Positions 1 to 8,698 of a DNA stretch of 64,000 nt are shown in pieces. Made by a program: the position numbers and the translations under genes. Source of the stretch: an uncultured bacterium. Its GTDB lineage: Bacteria > Cyanobacteriota > Vampirovibrionia > Gastranaerophilales > Gastranaerophilaceae. The notes beneath the pieces are model-generated. The model saw nothing but the letters and a program-made list of their open reading frames with translations. It searched no databases and was not told where the DNA came from. Positions within the stretch are counted from its first letter, which is position 1. Each line of letters opens with the position of its first letter. The stretch covers positions 62,001 through 126,000 of the forward strand of contig CADBUY010000008.1 of the NCBI GenBank assembly GCA_902797965.1, written 5' to 3'.

Positions 1-50
1 TGCTCCATAGTTGTGTCTTGTAAACCAAAAATTTATATTATAAATTTTCT

Positions 51-1070
51 TCATTTATGTACCTTTAAAAACTTTTTTATCCTTCTATACGGCAAAACTA
101 CACAGTATTTCCCTATCGGGCGGATGAGTTTATAATAAACTCCCTCTAAATTGTATTTGTAGATAAAAAAGTGGAATTTTGTACGTTTATTCATGTAATT
201 ATACGTATTATTCAGAATTGTATACATATCTTTTTTATATTGTTCTGTTATGGAAGAATTCTTTGCTTTGTAAATATCATACCAATAAGATAGACTAAAA
301 AACATATATTCTAAATAATTGCTTATAATTGTATTTGAAAATCTTTCAGAGATTAAATACTCGGCAATATATTTTCTTGAATATATAAATTCTTGCCATC
401 TATCTACATTAAAACTTGAAGATGTACTGCGTACTCGATATACATATAATGAAGTATTTAATATAGAAATATTTTTAGAATATGCTAATGATAATATTGC
501 AACTGGTCCATCTTCGCACAAATATTGTGGTAAAAATTTTAAAGATTTATCGTTCAAGAATTTTCTGTTATATATTTTATGCCATATATAGCCATTTTGA
601 AAAAAATTTGTTTTTAAATTTGCTACATTAATGTGAGGATTATCTATACAATCTTTATACGGGATAAATTTATCTCCATCATTAAAGTATTCCCCGGTAC
701 TTTCATCATATCTTTTATAATCAAAAATAACTAAATCATTCTGGTTTTGTTCAATTTGATTATAAGCAAGCTCACAAGCATTAAGTTCCAACCAATCATC
801 CGGATCTACAAATATTATGTATTTGCCGGTTGCCATCTCTAAAGCAATATTTCTTGCAACTCCCGGTCCTTGGTTTTCTTGTTCAATAATTTTTATCCTA
901 TTATCACTTGCTTGATATTCTTTTAATATACTTAAACTGTTGTCAGTAGAACCGTCATCCGTACAAATTATTTCAATATCTGTCAAAGTCTGGTTTACCA
1001 AACTATCCAAACATTTTTTCAAATATTTTTCTACATTATAAACTGCTATAATTATTGATACTTTTGGCAC
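51..1070 (-). CDS. Family 2 glycosyltransferase
   Basis: Probably transfers a sugar from a nucleotide-sugar donor to a growing surface polysaccharide at the cytoplasmic face of the membrane. The 339-residue protein opens with the GT-A fold of family GT2 (PKVSIIIAVYNVEKYL). It has the nucleotide-binding segment DDGSTDNS at residues 38-45 and the metal-binding VDPDDW at 88-93. The C-terminal half is basic and aromatic-rich with no clear membrane helix. The start lies only 3 bp after the stop of the CDP-ribitol synthase gene, so it is the last gene of a three-gene glycan operon. Donor and acceptor cannot be read from sequence; the neighbour suggests a ribitol-containing polymer. The family call is secure, the substrate unknown. 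Confidence 0.93.
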   Translation of the reverse strand: MPKVSIIIAVYNVEKYLKKCLDSLVNQTLTDIEIICTDDGSTDNSLSILKEYQASDNRIKIIEQENQGPGVARNIALEMATGKYIIFVDPDDWLELNACELAYNQIEQNQNDLVIFDYKRYDESTGEYFNDGDKFIPYKDCIDNPHINVANLKTNFFQNGYIWHKIYNRKFLNDKSLKFLPQYLCEDGPVAILSLAYSKNISILNTSLYVYRVRSTSSSFNVDRWQEFIYSRKYIAEYLISERFSNTIISNYLEYMFFSLSYWYDIYKAKNSSITEQYKKDMYTILNNTYNYMNKRTKFHFFIYKYNLEGVYYKLIRPIGKYCVVLPYRRIKKFLKVHK

Positions 1071-1073
1071 CGG

Positions 1074-2429
1074 CTATCCTCTTTTTACATCAATGACCTG
1101 ACCTGTTAAATCAGACAAGAAAGTTTTTAAAGATGCTTCGGCAACACGTTCAGGCTGAAGCAAACTTCCTTCCGGTTCTTTTCCGAATGCTTTAAATCTC
1201 ATTGGCGTTGCACACCTTTCAGGATTAATTACATTTACTCTAATATCATCGCAGGCAAGTTCTTCTGCTAATGCCTGAGCAAGATTAACAATTCCGGCTT
1301 TAGTCGAGGAATATGTTGAATATAATGAACGACCTCTTGTGTATGAACTTGATGCATACAATTGTAATGATCCTTTTGATTCCTTTAAATAAGGAATAGA
1401 TGCCTTAGCAACATTTATTGAACCGGTGTAATTAATATCAATATCTGTCTGAATTTCTTCAATTGAGCGCTCAGCAAGTTTTCCCATTCTTAAAATACCT
1501 GCTGAGTTCACAACATAATCTATTCTTTTTGTTTTAGAATAAACTTCTTTTAGAAAATTCTCTATTGCGGAATAATCTCTAATATCGCACCCTGTACTAT
1601 TTGATGCTACAAAAACTTTTGCTCCGTATTCGCGGGCAAGAATTGCAGTACATTCTCCAATTCCGCTCGTTCCGCCAAAGATTACAATAACTTTATCTTC
1701 CATTTTTTCAAGGTTTTGTTCTTCCGGAAATATGGAACTCCTGATTTGAAAAAGTCTGTCTGCCATAAAAATATCACTCGGATATGTTACTTTTATGTTT
1801 TCAACATCACCATCCACAACAAAAACATCTGCAAGATTATATTTTACAATCAAACCGCAGTCATCAGTAAAGTTTTTATCATTTTTAGATAACTCATGTG
1901 CTTTTTTTATTAACGATAGTTTAAAGCATTGAGGAGTTTGACCTCTTCTGAGTTTTTCTCTGTGCGGAATACTTTGTATAATATTATTTTCATCAACTTT
2001 TACAATAGTGTCAGTAGATGGAATTGCTACATCTACAGCATCATAAGTTTTAAGAGCTTCTATACAATTATCTATAATTTTTTGTGTTAAAAACGGTCTT
2101 GCACAATCGTGAATAAGAACATTCGCTTCGTCCTCGGCAATAGAGCTTATACCAATATAGGAGCTTTCTTTTCTGATTTCGCCACCATTAAGAAGTTTTG
2201 AAACTTTTTTGTAGCTATTTTTCAAAAGAATTTCTTCTGCCATCGTTCTATATTCAGGAGTTATAACAATAATAATATCGTCAATCCCTTCTGCTTTTTC
2301 AAAAACATCAATAGTGTGTTCTAAGATAGTTTTTCCTGCTATTTTTACAAATTGCTTTGGAACATCCGCTCCATATCTGCTGCCTGTTCCTGATGCTAAT
2401 ATAATTCCATAATTTTTTAAATCAGACAT
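1074..2429 (-). CDS. Bcs1-like fusion: cytidylyltransferase + short-chain reductase (probable CDP-ribitol synthesis)
   Basis: The 451-residue protein has two domains. Residues 1-235 are an IspD/TarI-type cytidylyltransferase: nucleotide loop ILASGTGSRYG at 10-20, PKQF at 24-27, HDCARPF at 107-113. Residues 245-451 are a short-chain dehydrogenase with GGTSGIGE (252-259), NSAG (308-311) and the catalytic YSSTK (373-377). This order matches Bcs1/Acs1 of Haemophilus influenzae, which reduces ribulose 5-phosphate to ribitol 5-phosphate and activates it with CTP. Location between a Wzz-like gene and a glycosyltransferase supports a role in surface glycan rather than isoprenoids. The alternative, an IspD fused to an unrelated SDR, is less likely but cannot be excluded without a phylogeny. 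Confidence 0.88.
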   Translation of the reverse strand: MSDLKNYGIILASGTGSRYGADVPKQFVKIAGKTILEHTIDVFEKAEGIDDIIIVITPEYRTMAEEILLKNSYKKVSKLLNGGEIRKESSYIGISSIAEDEANVLIHDCARPFLTQKIIDNCIEALKTYDAVDVAIPSTDTIVKVDENNIIQSIPHREKLRRGQTPQCFKLSLIKKAHELSKNDKNFTDDCGLIVKYNLADVFVVDGDVENIKVTYPSDIFMADRLFQIRSSIFPEEQNLEKMEDKVIVIFGGTSGIGECTAILAREYGAKVFVASNSTGCDIRDYSAIENFLKEVYSKTKRIDYVVNSAGILRMGKLAERSIEEIQTDIDINYTGSINVAKASIPYLKESKGSLQLYASSSYTRGRSLYSTYSSTKAGIVNLAQALAEELACDDIRVNVINPERCATPMRFKAFGKEPEGSLLQPERVAEASLKTFLSDLTGQVIDVKRG

Positions 2430-2469
2430 TTTATCCTCTTAATTCTTTTAATTTTTAATACTTAACATT

Positions 2470-3831
2470 TTATAACAGAACGTCATAAATAACTTCTTTT
2501 TTCTGTTTTTGAACAATATTTCTCATTTTTTTATAAAAATCTGAACTTGTTTCTTGAATTTTAGAAACTAACATGACATAGTCAGTATCTGCTATTTCAT
2601 TAATAAAATCATTAGAAAAATTAGCATAAACGATTTTTGCGTTATTGATTTTTTCAATTTGTTTTTGTATATCTGCAGGAATACGAGTCAGTGATACTAA
2701 TGTAATTTTTTTGGGAATATATGCAACCAATGCAGCTCTAACAGAATCAAAATCTTCAGTAGCATTATAAATTATATTATTGGTTAACATAGAATATGTC
2801 AGTTTTTTATCCGTTACCTCTAAATAAATTAATGTTGATAAAGCTGTCAAATATCCAAAAACACATCCTAAAATTATATTTATTAACATTTTAGGAGAAC
2901 TGTTTTCAAATGGTCTTGGCAATATTGGTCCATGTAAAACCAATACTTTTGAAACATCTGACATTTGCTCAACCATTTTTGCCCATTCAAGTTTTGATGC
3001 AATACCGGCTAGTTTCTGGCTTTCTTCCGATATAGCAATCTGAGAACGTTCTCCTGCTCTGTATTGTCCTTTTAATACACCCATTGCATTTGATGCAGAA
3101 CGAGAGAATGCGCTCATTGCAGATAAATTGCCGGTACCGCCTAAAGATTGTACCGGTAAGCCGTTTGCTTGATTTAGCTTTTCATTAAGTGATTTTTTTA
3201 TACTTGCATACTCTTCTTCAAGCAATTTTTTATCAGCTTTTGATTTTTCAGTATTAATTTCTTTATGAACTTCTTCATAACTGTCAATGATTGAAGAAAC
3301 AACAGCGTATGCGAACTTAGGGTTTTTACTTTTGTATTCAATAGTTATTACATTCGTACCTTTGACACTATCAAATTTTAATGTTTTACCTTTTCCATAA
3401 AAAGCTTTTGCTGTTAAAAATTCTCCCTCTTTTTTGTTAGGAAGCCAGCCCCATTTCTTTTTATAAACAATTTTATTTTCTTTAATAACCTTGTCCAAAA
3501 CAAGAGATGATTTAAGCAGTTCAATCTCATTATTAATAGACTTATCAGTCCCCATGGATATCAAACTTCCGGCAGTTTCATCCAAAACATAAGGGTTGAA
3601 CTCTGTCATATTAGAATTATTTGTTTTACTAACATATAAATCGGCACTTACTGTATATTTTTTTGGAAGAACAAATGTTAATAAAATAAAAAAAGCAAGA
3701 ACAGAACAGAATACTTTTATTAACAACACTTTTCTGCTCCATATTGCATTCCAGTATTTCATTAGGTTTATATCTAAATCTTCGTCCAAGTCATTCATTG
3801 GATTGTATATAACAACATTTTCTTGTGACAT
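2470..3831 (-). CDS. Wzz-like polysaccharide chain-length determinant (polysaccharide co-polymerase)
   Basis: Inner-membrane protein expected to set polymer length in Wzy-type polysaccharide assembly. It has the Wzz layout: short cytoplasmic N-terminus, a membrane helix at about 36-57, a long periplasmic region with coiled-coil character (190-290), a proline-rich stretch (PILPRPFENSSP) and a second helix at about 315-337. Beyond the helix is a cytoplasmic tail of about 115 residues. This tail resembles the core of the BY-kinase/ParA-like domain fused to Gram-positive-type co-polymerases, but I see no P-loop, so kinase activity is unlikely. The start is the ATG at 3831, which has AAGGAG upstream; an in-frame TTG one codon earlier is less convincing. 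First gene of the glycan operon. Confidence 0.85.
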   Translation of the reverse strand: MSQENVVIYNPMNDLDEDLDINLMKYWNAIWSRKVLLIKVFCSVLAFFILLTFVLPKKYTVSADLYVSKTNNSNMTEFNPYVLDETAGSLISMGTDKSINNEIELLKSSLVLDKVIKENKIVYKKKWGWLPNKKEGEFLTAKAFYGKGKTLKFDSVKGTNVITIEYKSKNPKFAYAVVSSIIDSYEEVHKEINTEKSKADKKLLEEEYASIKKSLNEKLNQANGLPVQSLGGTGNLSAMSAFSRSASNAMGVLKGQYRAGERSQIAISEESQKLAGIASKLEWAKMVEQMSDVSKVLVLHGPILPRPFENSSPKMLINIILGCVFGYLTALSTLIYLEVTDKKLTYSMLTNNIIYNATEDFDSVRAALVAYIPKKITLVSLTRIPADIQKQIEKINNAKIVYANFSNDFINEIADTDYVMLVSKIQETSSDFYKKMRNIVQKQKKEVIYDVLL

Positions 3832-4035
3832 CAAGCTACTCCTTACTTAATTAGTTGTTTTAAAATAAATTTTTAATCAATAATATAATTCTACATGCTA
3901 AATATTTATTTTACAATTTAATATGAAAAACTAAGTGTTAGTTGTGTTCTAAATCAAAGATTTTAACCAATTTAATTTTTGCTTATTAGGTATTGTGTGA
4001 CCATTCTGTAATTACTAAGGCAGAATGGTTTTATT

Positions 4036-4815
4036 CTATTCTTTTATTCCTTGAATAAAAAGCCAACATTTCATAATCAGTTTTTCGGGTAAAAATTTTG
4101 CAAAAATGCGGCAAAAGTTTACAAAAGTCCCGCAGACTGAGATATCTTTATTGTTATATGCGTCTTTTAGCGCTTTTTTTGCAACAATTTCAGGGTTTTT
4201 CATTAACGTGAAGTGAGTCGGTGCTTTTTTCGCTCCTATATCACCTCTGGAATAAAAATTTGTTTTCATCCAACCGGGACAAACTGCTGTAACACAAATT
4301 CCTTTTTCTTTAAGTTCTACATTAAGAGCTTGAGAATAATTCTTAACAAAAGATTTTGTTGCACTATATATGTTTAAATAAGGAACCGGCTGAAAAGATG
4401 CTTGAGATGCTACATTTATAATATGAGAATCTCTTTCCATAAATGGAATACAGCCAAGACTCATTGCAACAACTCCGTTAATGTTCAGATTAATCATATT
4501 CAGTGACTCATCAATAGATATATCGTCATACGAACAAAATTTTGCAAAACCGGCATTATTTATTAAAAGTTTTATATTTGGATTTTGTTCTTTTAAATAA
4601 TTTATAAAAAGTTTAATTTGATTGTAATCAGATAAATCAATAATGTACGGCTTAATTTTTTCACCAAATTCGGAGACTAAATCTAATAATTTTGACTCAG
4701 TTCTTGCGAGAACCCAGACTTCATCAAATTTACTGTCATAGTGTATTAGTTTAACAAATTCTTTTCCAAAGCCGCTGCTTGCACCTGTAACTATTGCGAT
4801 ATTCTTTTTAGTCAT
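4036..4815 (-). CDS. Short-chain dehydrogenase/reductase (DltE/YdfG-like)
   Basis: A 259-residue classical SDR, a NAD(P)-dependent oxidoreductase of unknown substrate. The cofactor motif TGASSGFG is at 10-17, NNAG at 86-89, the catalytic serine in INVAS near 137 and YSATK at 150-154. PGWMKT at about 181-186 is typical of the family. The C-terminal 50 residues are hydrophobic and aromatic (FVNFCRIFAKFLPEKLIMK), as in SDRs that act on lipids or associate with membrane. It stands alone, with 200-bp gaps on both sides. The family assignment is firm; lipid or ketone substrate is a guess. Confidence 0.88.
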   Translation of the reverse strand: MTKKNIAIVTGASSGFGKEFVKLIHYDSKFDEVWVLARTESKLLDLVSEFGEKIKPYIIDLSDYNQIKLFINYLKEQNPNIKLLINNAGFAKFCSYDDISIDESLNMINLNINGVVAMSLGCIPFMERDSHIINVASQASFQPVPYLNIYSATKSFVKNYSQALNVELKEKGICVTAVCPGWMKTNFYSRGDIGAKKAPTHFTLMKNPEIVAKKALKDAYNNKDISVCGTFVNFCRIFAKFLPEKLIMKCWLFIQGIKE

Positions 4816-4943
4816 AAAATAATAATATCACAAATTACAATACTTGATTATATTTATATAGTTTTAATTGTTTTATGACAGGTAGTTAATCTGCTGAAAC
4901 CAGCCCTCGTACTAAAGAAAAAAATGGTAGTATGTTTTTTGTC

Positions 4944-4973
4944 AAAAAAGAGAGCCAGAAAGCTCTCTTTTTA
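4944..4973. terminator. Bidirectional rho-independent terminator
   Basis: AGAGAGC and GCTCTCT form a 7-bp stem extended by A and T runs on both sides, so it can stop transcription on either strand. It lies just past the stop of the iron alcohol dehydrogenase gene on the minus strand. Confidence 0.75.
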
Positions 4974-4996
4974 TTGTTTATAATTTGTACATTACT

Positions 4997-6190
4997 TTAT
5001 AAAGATTCTCTGTATATAGCAGAAACGGCTTCTTTTGTTGCTTTAGTTGGTGCAATACCTAACAAGCCGTCAAGAGATGGTGTTGTGAATGCCAGTTCTG
5101 TTAATTTTTCAACATCAGCTTCTGTAAAACCTTCATCTTTCAATTTATTCGGAACGTCAACAGATTTTAACCATTCATAAACTCCCTGTGCTGCTGATTC
5201 AGAATCTTTAATATTCTTAGCAATCGGCTCTAAAATGTAGTTAAGTGTTTCTGATTTAGCAGAATAAATGTTTCTGATAACAGCAGGAAGCAAAATAGCC
5301 AAGCCTAAACCATGTGAAAAATCAGGTTTCATTGCACTGAGCGGATGTTCAAGAGCGTGAGTATAATGCAGTAAACCATTATCAAAACAAACGCCCGCTA
5401 TCATAGCCGCATAGCATAGGTAGTATCTTGCTTCTTTGTCTTGAGGATTAGCAATTGCTTTCGGTAAATATTTGCCCACAAGCTCAACAGTTTCTCTTGC
5501 AAGAGTGACTGTATAAGGAGAAGCAACAGTTGATGTTGCAGCTTCTACAACGTGGTTAACGGCATCAATTGATACGTATCTTGTTTGCTTTGGAGATAAA
5601 CCTAACATTAAATTAGGGTCATCTATTGCAAACTCAGGATAAATACAATCATAAGCAATTGCCGGTTTGTAATTCTTTTCCAATATTGTTGCAACTGCAA
5701 ATCTGTTTGTTTCACTTCCAGTTCCGTGAGTTAAGTTAATTGCAACAATCGGCGCAGCTTCAGTCGGTGTAAACTTGAATTCATACAGACTGCTGCCGGT
5801 TTCATTAGGATACTTTAAAAGAATAGCAACTGACTTTCCTGCATCTGTTGGAGAGCCGCCGCCTATTGTAATAACGGCCTTAGCTCCAAATTCTCTTGCC
5901 ATTTTTGTTGCTTCATCAATAGCATCTGTTGTAGGGTTTGGAGTTACTTTATCGTAGTTTATATATCCGATGTTGTTGTCTTTCAGGGCTTTTTCAACAA
6001 CTTCCCACGCACCTGTTGATTTATATGCGTTCTTTCCTGACATTACAACAACTTTATCAATTCCTCTTTCAGCGTATAATTTTGCAATATCATTTATTTT
6101 TTGTATTGCACCGCATCCAAAGTAAACACATGTTCTTGTTCTGATTTCACGAACTTCATTGAAATTAATGTCTTTTTCCCAATTAATCAT
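4997..6190 (-). CDS. Iron-containing alcohol dehydrogenase (group III, butanol-dehydrogenase-like)
   Basis: Cytosolic NAD(P)H-dependent alcohol/aldehyde oxidoreductase, 397 residues. It has the dinucleotide loop GGGSPTDAGK (110-119) and the metal site D209, H213, H278 and H293, in SIDAVNH, YTHALEH and FSHG. The spacing between the last two histidines is one residue longer than in FucO-type enzymes. The N-terminal FGCGAIQKI motif is usual for the family. The likely job is disposal of fermentation electrons as alcohol, next to hydrogenases and AdhE. It has its own terminator, and TATAAT on the minus strand at 6218-6223 could be its promoter. The exact substrate (butanol, propanediol or ethanol) is unknown. 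Confidence 0.92.
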   Translation of the reverse strand: MINWEKDINFNEVREIRTRTCVYFGCGAIQKINDIAKLYAERGIDKVVVMSGKNAYKSTGAWEVVEKALKDNNIGYINYDKVTPNPTTDAIDEATKMAREFGAKAVITIGGGSPTDAGKSVAILLKYPNETGSSLYEFKFTPTEAAPIVAINLTHGTGSETNRFAVATILEKNYKPAIAYDCIYPEFAIDDPNLMLGLSPKQTRYVSIDAVNHVVEAATSTVASPYTVTLARETVELVGKYLPKAIANPQDKEARYYLCYAAMIAGVCFDNGLLHYTHALEHPLSAMKPDFSHGLGLAILLPAVIRNIYSAKSETLNYILEPIAKNIKDSESAAQGVYEWLKSVDVPNKLKDEGFTEADVEKLTELAFTTPSLDGLLGIAPTKATKEAVSAIYRESL

Positions 6191-6231
6191 CTTTCACTCC
6201 CTTCTTTTATTATCTGTATTATACTATAAAC

Positions 6232-6906
6232 TCATCTCATATAGCTATATATGCTATATAAAAATTTCATAAATTTATTATCAGTATCTAATGAACCTTC
6301 TTTTACAAATTGAACATTATCGCATGGAGCTATACTAATATTCTTGAACGCATATTTAAGTTTTTCCGGATTACTTACATATTTCTTTTTATTATTAATT
6401 TTTGATACGCAAACAAACAATGAATCGGACTTACCGTCATACGCCATGTCAGCTTCATATCCATATTTTAAACCACACATTTTTGTTGTTTTCAGTTTTG
6501 CATCATTACAAAATTTTAAAAGTTCATTCAAAATCTCAGATGAAAAAGCATAGTCATCTTGTCTTTTGCCTATAATTACCGCATTGTTTCCTTTTATGTA
6601 TGGTTTTATCAAATTTAAATTGTTATAATTTTTTGCAGAATGATATAGATGTGCAAAAAATGAAGATGTTTTGTTTTCCAAATCAGCAATATTAATGCCG
6701 ATACAAGTTCTTATTCCATGCGTATAACACTTATTTTTATTAACACGGTAACATTTAATACTATTTGGGGCTTCCGGAGAAAGAGTATAATTCAGAACGA
6801 AATCTCTAAAAGGATATTTCAATCTGACAGCCAGAAAATCTTTTGGAGAAACAAATTTTATGTTTGTACCAAAACTTGTATTTGAATATTTAGTATTGAT
6901 ATTCAT
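6232..6906 (-). CDS. CheD-like putative protein deamidase with N-terminal SFG tag
   Basis: A 224-residue protein with no assigned family. The N-terminus carries SFGTN (residues 11-15), the short motif shared by five other proteins here. Residues 60-90 contain T62, C68 and H86 (THGIRTCIGIN ... SSFFAHL). The T-x5-C and C-x17-H spacing is close to the catalytic Thr/Cys/His of the glutamine deamidase CheD. The following stretch (AVIIGKRQ..., then a helix EILNELLKF) resembles the later part of the CheD fold. The same fold occurs in secreted toxins such as CNF1. I see no Sec signal or membrane helix. The fold call is pattern recognition and needs structural confirmation; no chemotaxis genes are adjacent, which argues against plain CheD. 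Confidence 0.6.
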   Translation of the reverse strand: MNINTKYSNTSFGTNIKFVSPKDFLAVRLKYPFRDFVLNYTLSPEAPNSIKCYRVNKNKCYTHGIRTCIGINIADLENKTSSFFAHLYHSAKNYNNLNLIKPYIKGNNAVIIGKRQDDYAFSSEILNELLKFCNDAKLKTTKMCGLKYGYEADMAYDGKSDSLFVCVSKINNKKKYVSNPEKLKYAFKNISIAPCDNVQFVKEGSLDTDNKFMKFLYSIYSYMR

Positions 6907-6965
6907 ATCTTATTCAAAACCGGTAAAGATTTTTTTTGCTAATGTATATAATATTGCCTGTTAAA

Positions 6966-8414
6966 TTAAATCTTATCTATATCTTTACTATTATTAGACA
7001 AATTTTCTATAAGTTTTTTTGCGGTTTTTTGGTTGTTAATTGTTGCATTACCACCTATACAACCTCCCTCGCAGCACATAACTTCAATAATATTACATCC
7101 GTTTTCGCATTCACCGCAGGTTGCATATTTTTTAAGTTGTCTAATGCTGTCTTTGTTCAATCCGTTAATAATTAACGGTTTAATAGCTTCTTCATCTTTT
7201 AAAGATGCTTTAACAGACTCTGCTACACCGCCTGTAAAACCAAAGTTTCTTGCCTGTTTAGAAGCTTCAACTGTATATTTACTCTCTTCAAGTTCCATTA
7301 TTTGTACTTTTTTGGCAATAAACAAGGCACCGAGTTCCTCGTAGTTCATAACATAGTCTACATTTTCATTTTCATAGCTTTCTGCTCTTTTTGCAACACA
7401 AGGACTTACAAAGACTGTAATTGCATCAGGATGCTCTTTTTTTACAATCTCTGCCGTATAATAAAGCGGAGTCTTTGTGTCTGAAACAAAAGGTTTTATT
7501 TCAGGCAAATGTTTCTTTATTAGTTGATTGTACCCTGCGCAGCAAGAAGTTGTCATAAAGTTTTGTCCGTCTTCCATTCTTTCAACAAATTCTTTTGCTT
7601 CAGTATTTGCAGTAATATCAGCTCCTTGAGCAACTTCATAAACATCATCAAAACCTGCCTGAATGATTGCTGTTTTCAACTGATAAATATTTCCGGGGAA
7701 CTGTCCTGCTATTGATGGCGCAATCATTGCAATAACTTTCTTTTTAGATTTCATTGTTTTTAAGATGTCAACAATTTGGCTTCTTTCGTGCACAGCGCCA
7801 AACGGGCAGGCAGCAGTACATCTGCCGCAGTTGATACATTTATCATAATCTATACTTGCAAAACCGGTTTCGTCTTTTTTGATTGCTCCTACAGGGCAGG
7901 AATCTTCACATGGAACTGTAATCTTAACAATTGCATTATACGGACAAGCATTTACACACATTTTGCATTTTTTACACTTAGAATCATCTATAACCGAACG
8001 CCCGTTTACGATTGATATAGCACCAAACTTACAAGCAGTTTGACAAGGTCTTGCAACACATCCCTGACACAAATCGGTTACATAAATTCTGTTCGTTGCA
8101 CAACCCTTACATGCCGCTTGTAAAACGGTCAAATTCTTATCACTTATCTCTGTTCTTTCAAGTGCTCGTTTAGCATACGTTCCAAGCGATACTGTTTCAT
8201 CATCTTCTTCAATAGGAAATCCAAGACCTGCAATTGTTCTATCCTTAATAATTGCACGTTCTTTATATATACAGCATCTGTATGGAACTTCCATTCCCTT
8301 TGGACGCATAGCATAAGGTATTAACCTTGTTTGTTCCTCAAAGTTATCTGATAAAAACGCTTTTATAATTCTGACTAATATTTCTTTCTTTAAGTGTATT
8401 GCTTGTCCTGCCAT
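6966..8414 (-). CDS. [FeFe] hydrogenase, monomeric ferredoxin-type (group B-like)
   Basis: A 482-residue iron-only hydrogenase expected to make or use H2 with ferredoxin. Cysteine-rich ferredoxin-like segments span about 102-205, with CKKCKMCVNACP at 147-158 and CINCGRCTAACP at 193-204. The H-cluster motifs follow: TSCCAGY (289-295), SPCVAKRAE (337-345) and EVMCCEGGCIGG (444-455). The first differs from the TSCCPxW of ordinary catalytic enzymes, which suggests the less-studied group B. It is the last gene of the rex-hydS operon, 18 bp after a small [2Fe-2S] protein that may be its electron partner. Hydrogenase identity is certain; the subgroup is inferred from motif variants. Confidence 0.92.
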   Translation of the reverse strand: MAGQAIHLKKEILVRIIKAFLSDNFEEQTRLIPYAMRPKGMEVPYRCCIYKERAIIKDRTIAGLGFPIEEDDETVSLGTYAKRALERTEISDKNLTVLQAACKGCATNRIYVTDLCQGCVARPCQTACKFGAISIVNGRSVIDDSKCKKCKMCVNACPYNAIVKITVPCEDSCPVGAIKKDETGFASIDYDKCINCGRCTAACPFGAVHERSQIVDILKTMKSKKKVIAMIAPSIAGQFPGNIYQLKTAIIQAGFDDVYEVAQGADITANTEAKEFVERMEDGQNFMTTSCCAGYNQLIKKHLPEIKPFVSDTKTPLYYTAEIVKKEHPDAITVFVSPCVAKRAESYENENVDYVMNYEELGALFIAKKVQIMELEESKYTVEASKQARNFGFTGGVAESVKASLKDEEAIKPLIINGLNKDSIRQLKKYATCGECENGCNIIEVMCCEGGCIGGNATINNQKTAKKLIENLSNNSKDIDKI

Positions 8415-8432
8415 TTTATTATCCTATTTTAT

Positions 8433-8687
8433 TTAACCCAATTTACTGTCAATTACTTCTAAAACTTTTTCTACTGTTGCTTCTGAAACAACTTCTTCAT
8501 CAACCTTAACGTATGGTGCTTTTGAGTATTCCCAGTTGATAGAGCATAAGCCTAAGCAATTTGCTGCTGATACTTCTACTTTATCACCGTATTTTTCAGG
8601 AATAATGTCATTTAATTCCTGTAAATTGCTTCCGCCCATAACGAAACAAGTTGTTCCCAAACACACTTTTACTTCAATTTTTGCCAT
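8433..8687 (-). CDS. Thioredoxin-like [2Fe-2S] ferredoxin
   Basis: An 84-residue protein with the four-cysteine pattern of the NuoE/HndA-type thioredoxin-like ferredoxin fold: C9-x4-C14 near the N-terminus and a C-x3-C pair in ANCLGLC. It probably binds one [2Fe-2S] cluster and shuttles electrons between hydrogenase components. It sits between the phosphatase and the group B-like hydrogenase and has a paralogue at the head of the same operon (11622-11876). Confidence 0.88.
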   Translation of the reverse strand: MAKIEVKVCLGTTCFVMGGSNLQELNDIIPEKYGDKVEVSAANCLGLCSINWEYSKAPYVKVDEEVVSEATVEKVLEVIDSKLG

Positions 8688-8698
8688 ACTAAACTCCT

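Noticed and set aside
4000..4029. Terminator of the SDR gene (ACCATTCTG/CAGAATGGT stem)
   Set aside because: The T run is on the plus strand, the wrong side for the minus-strand gene, so the stem is left unassigned.
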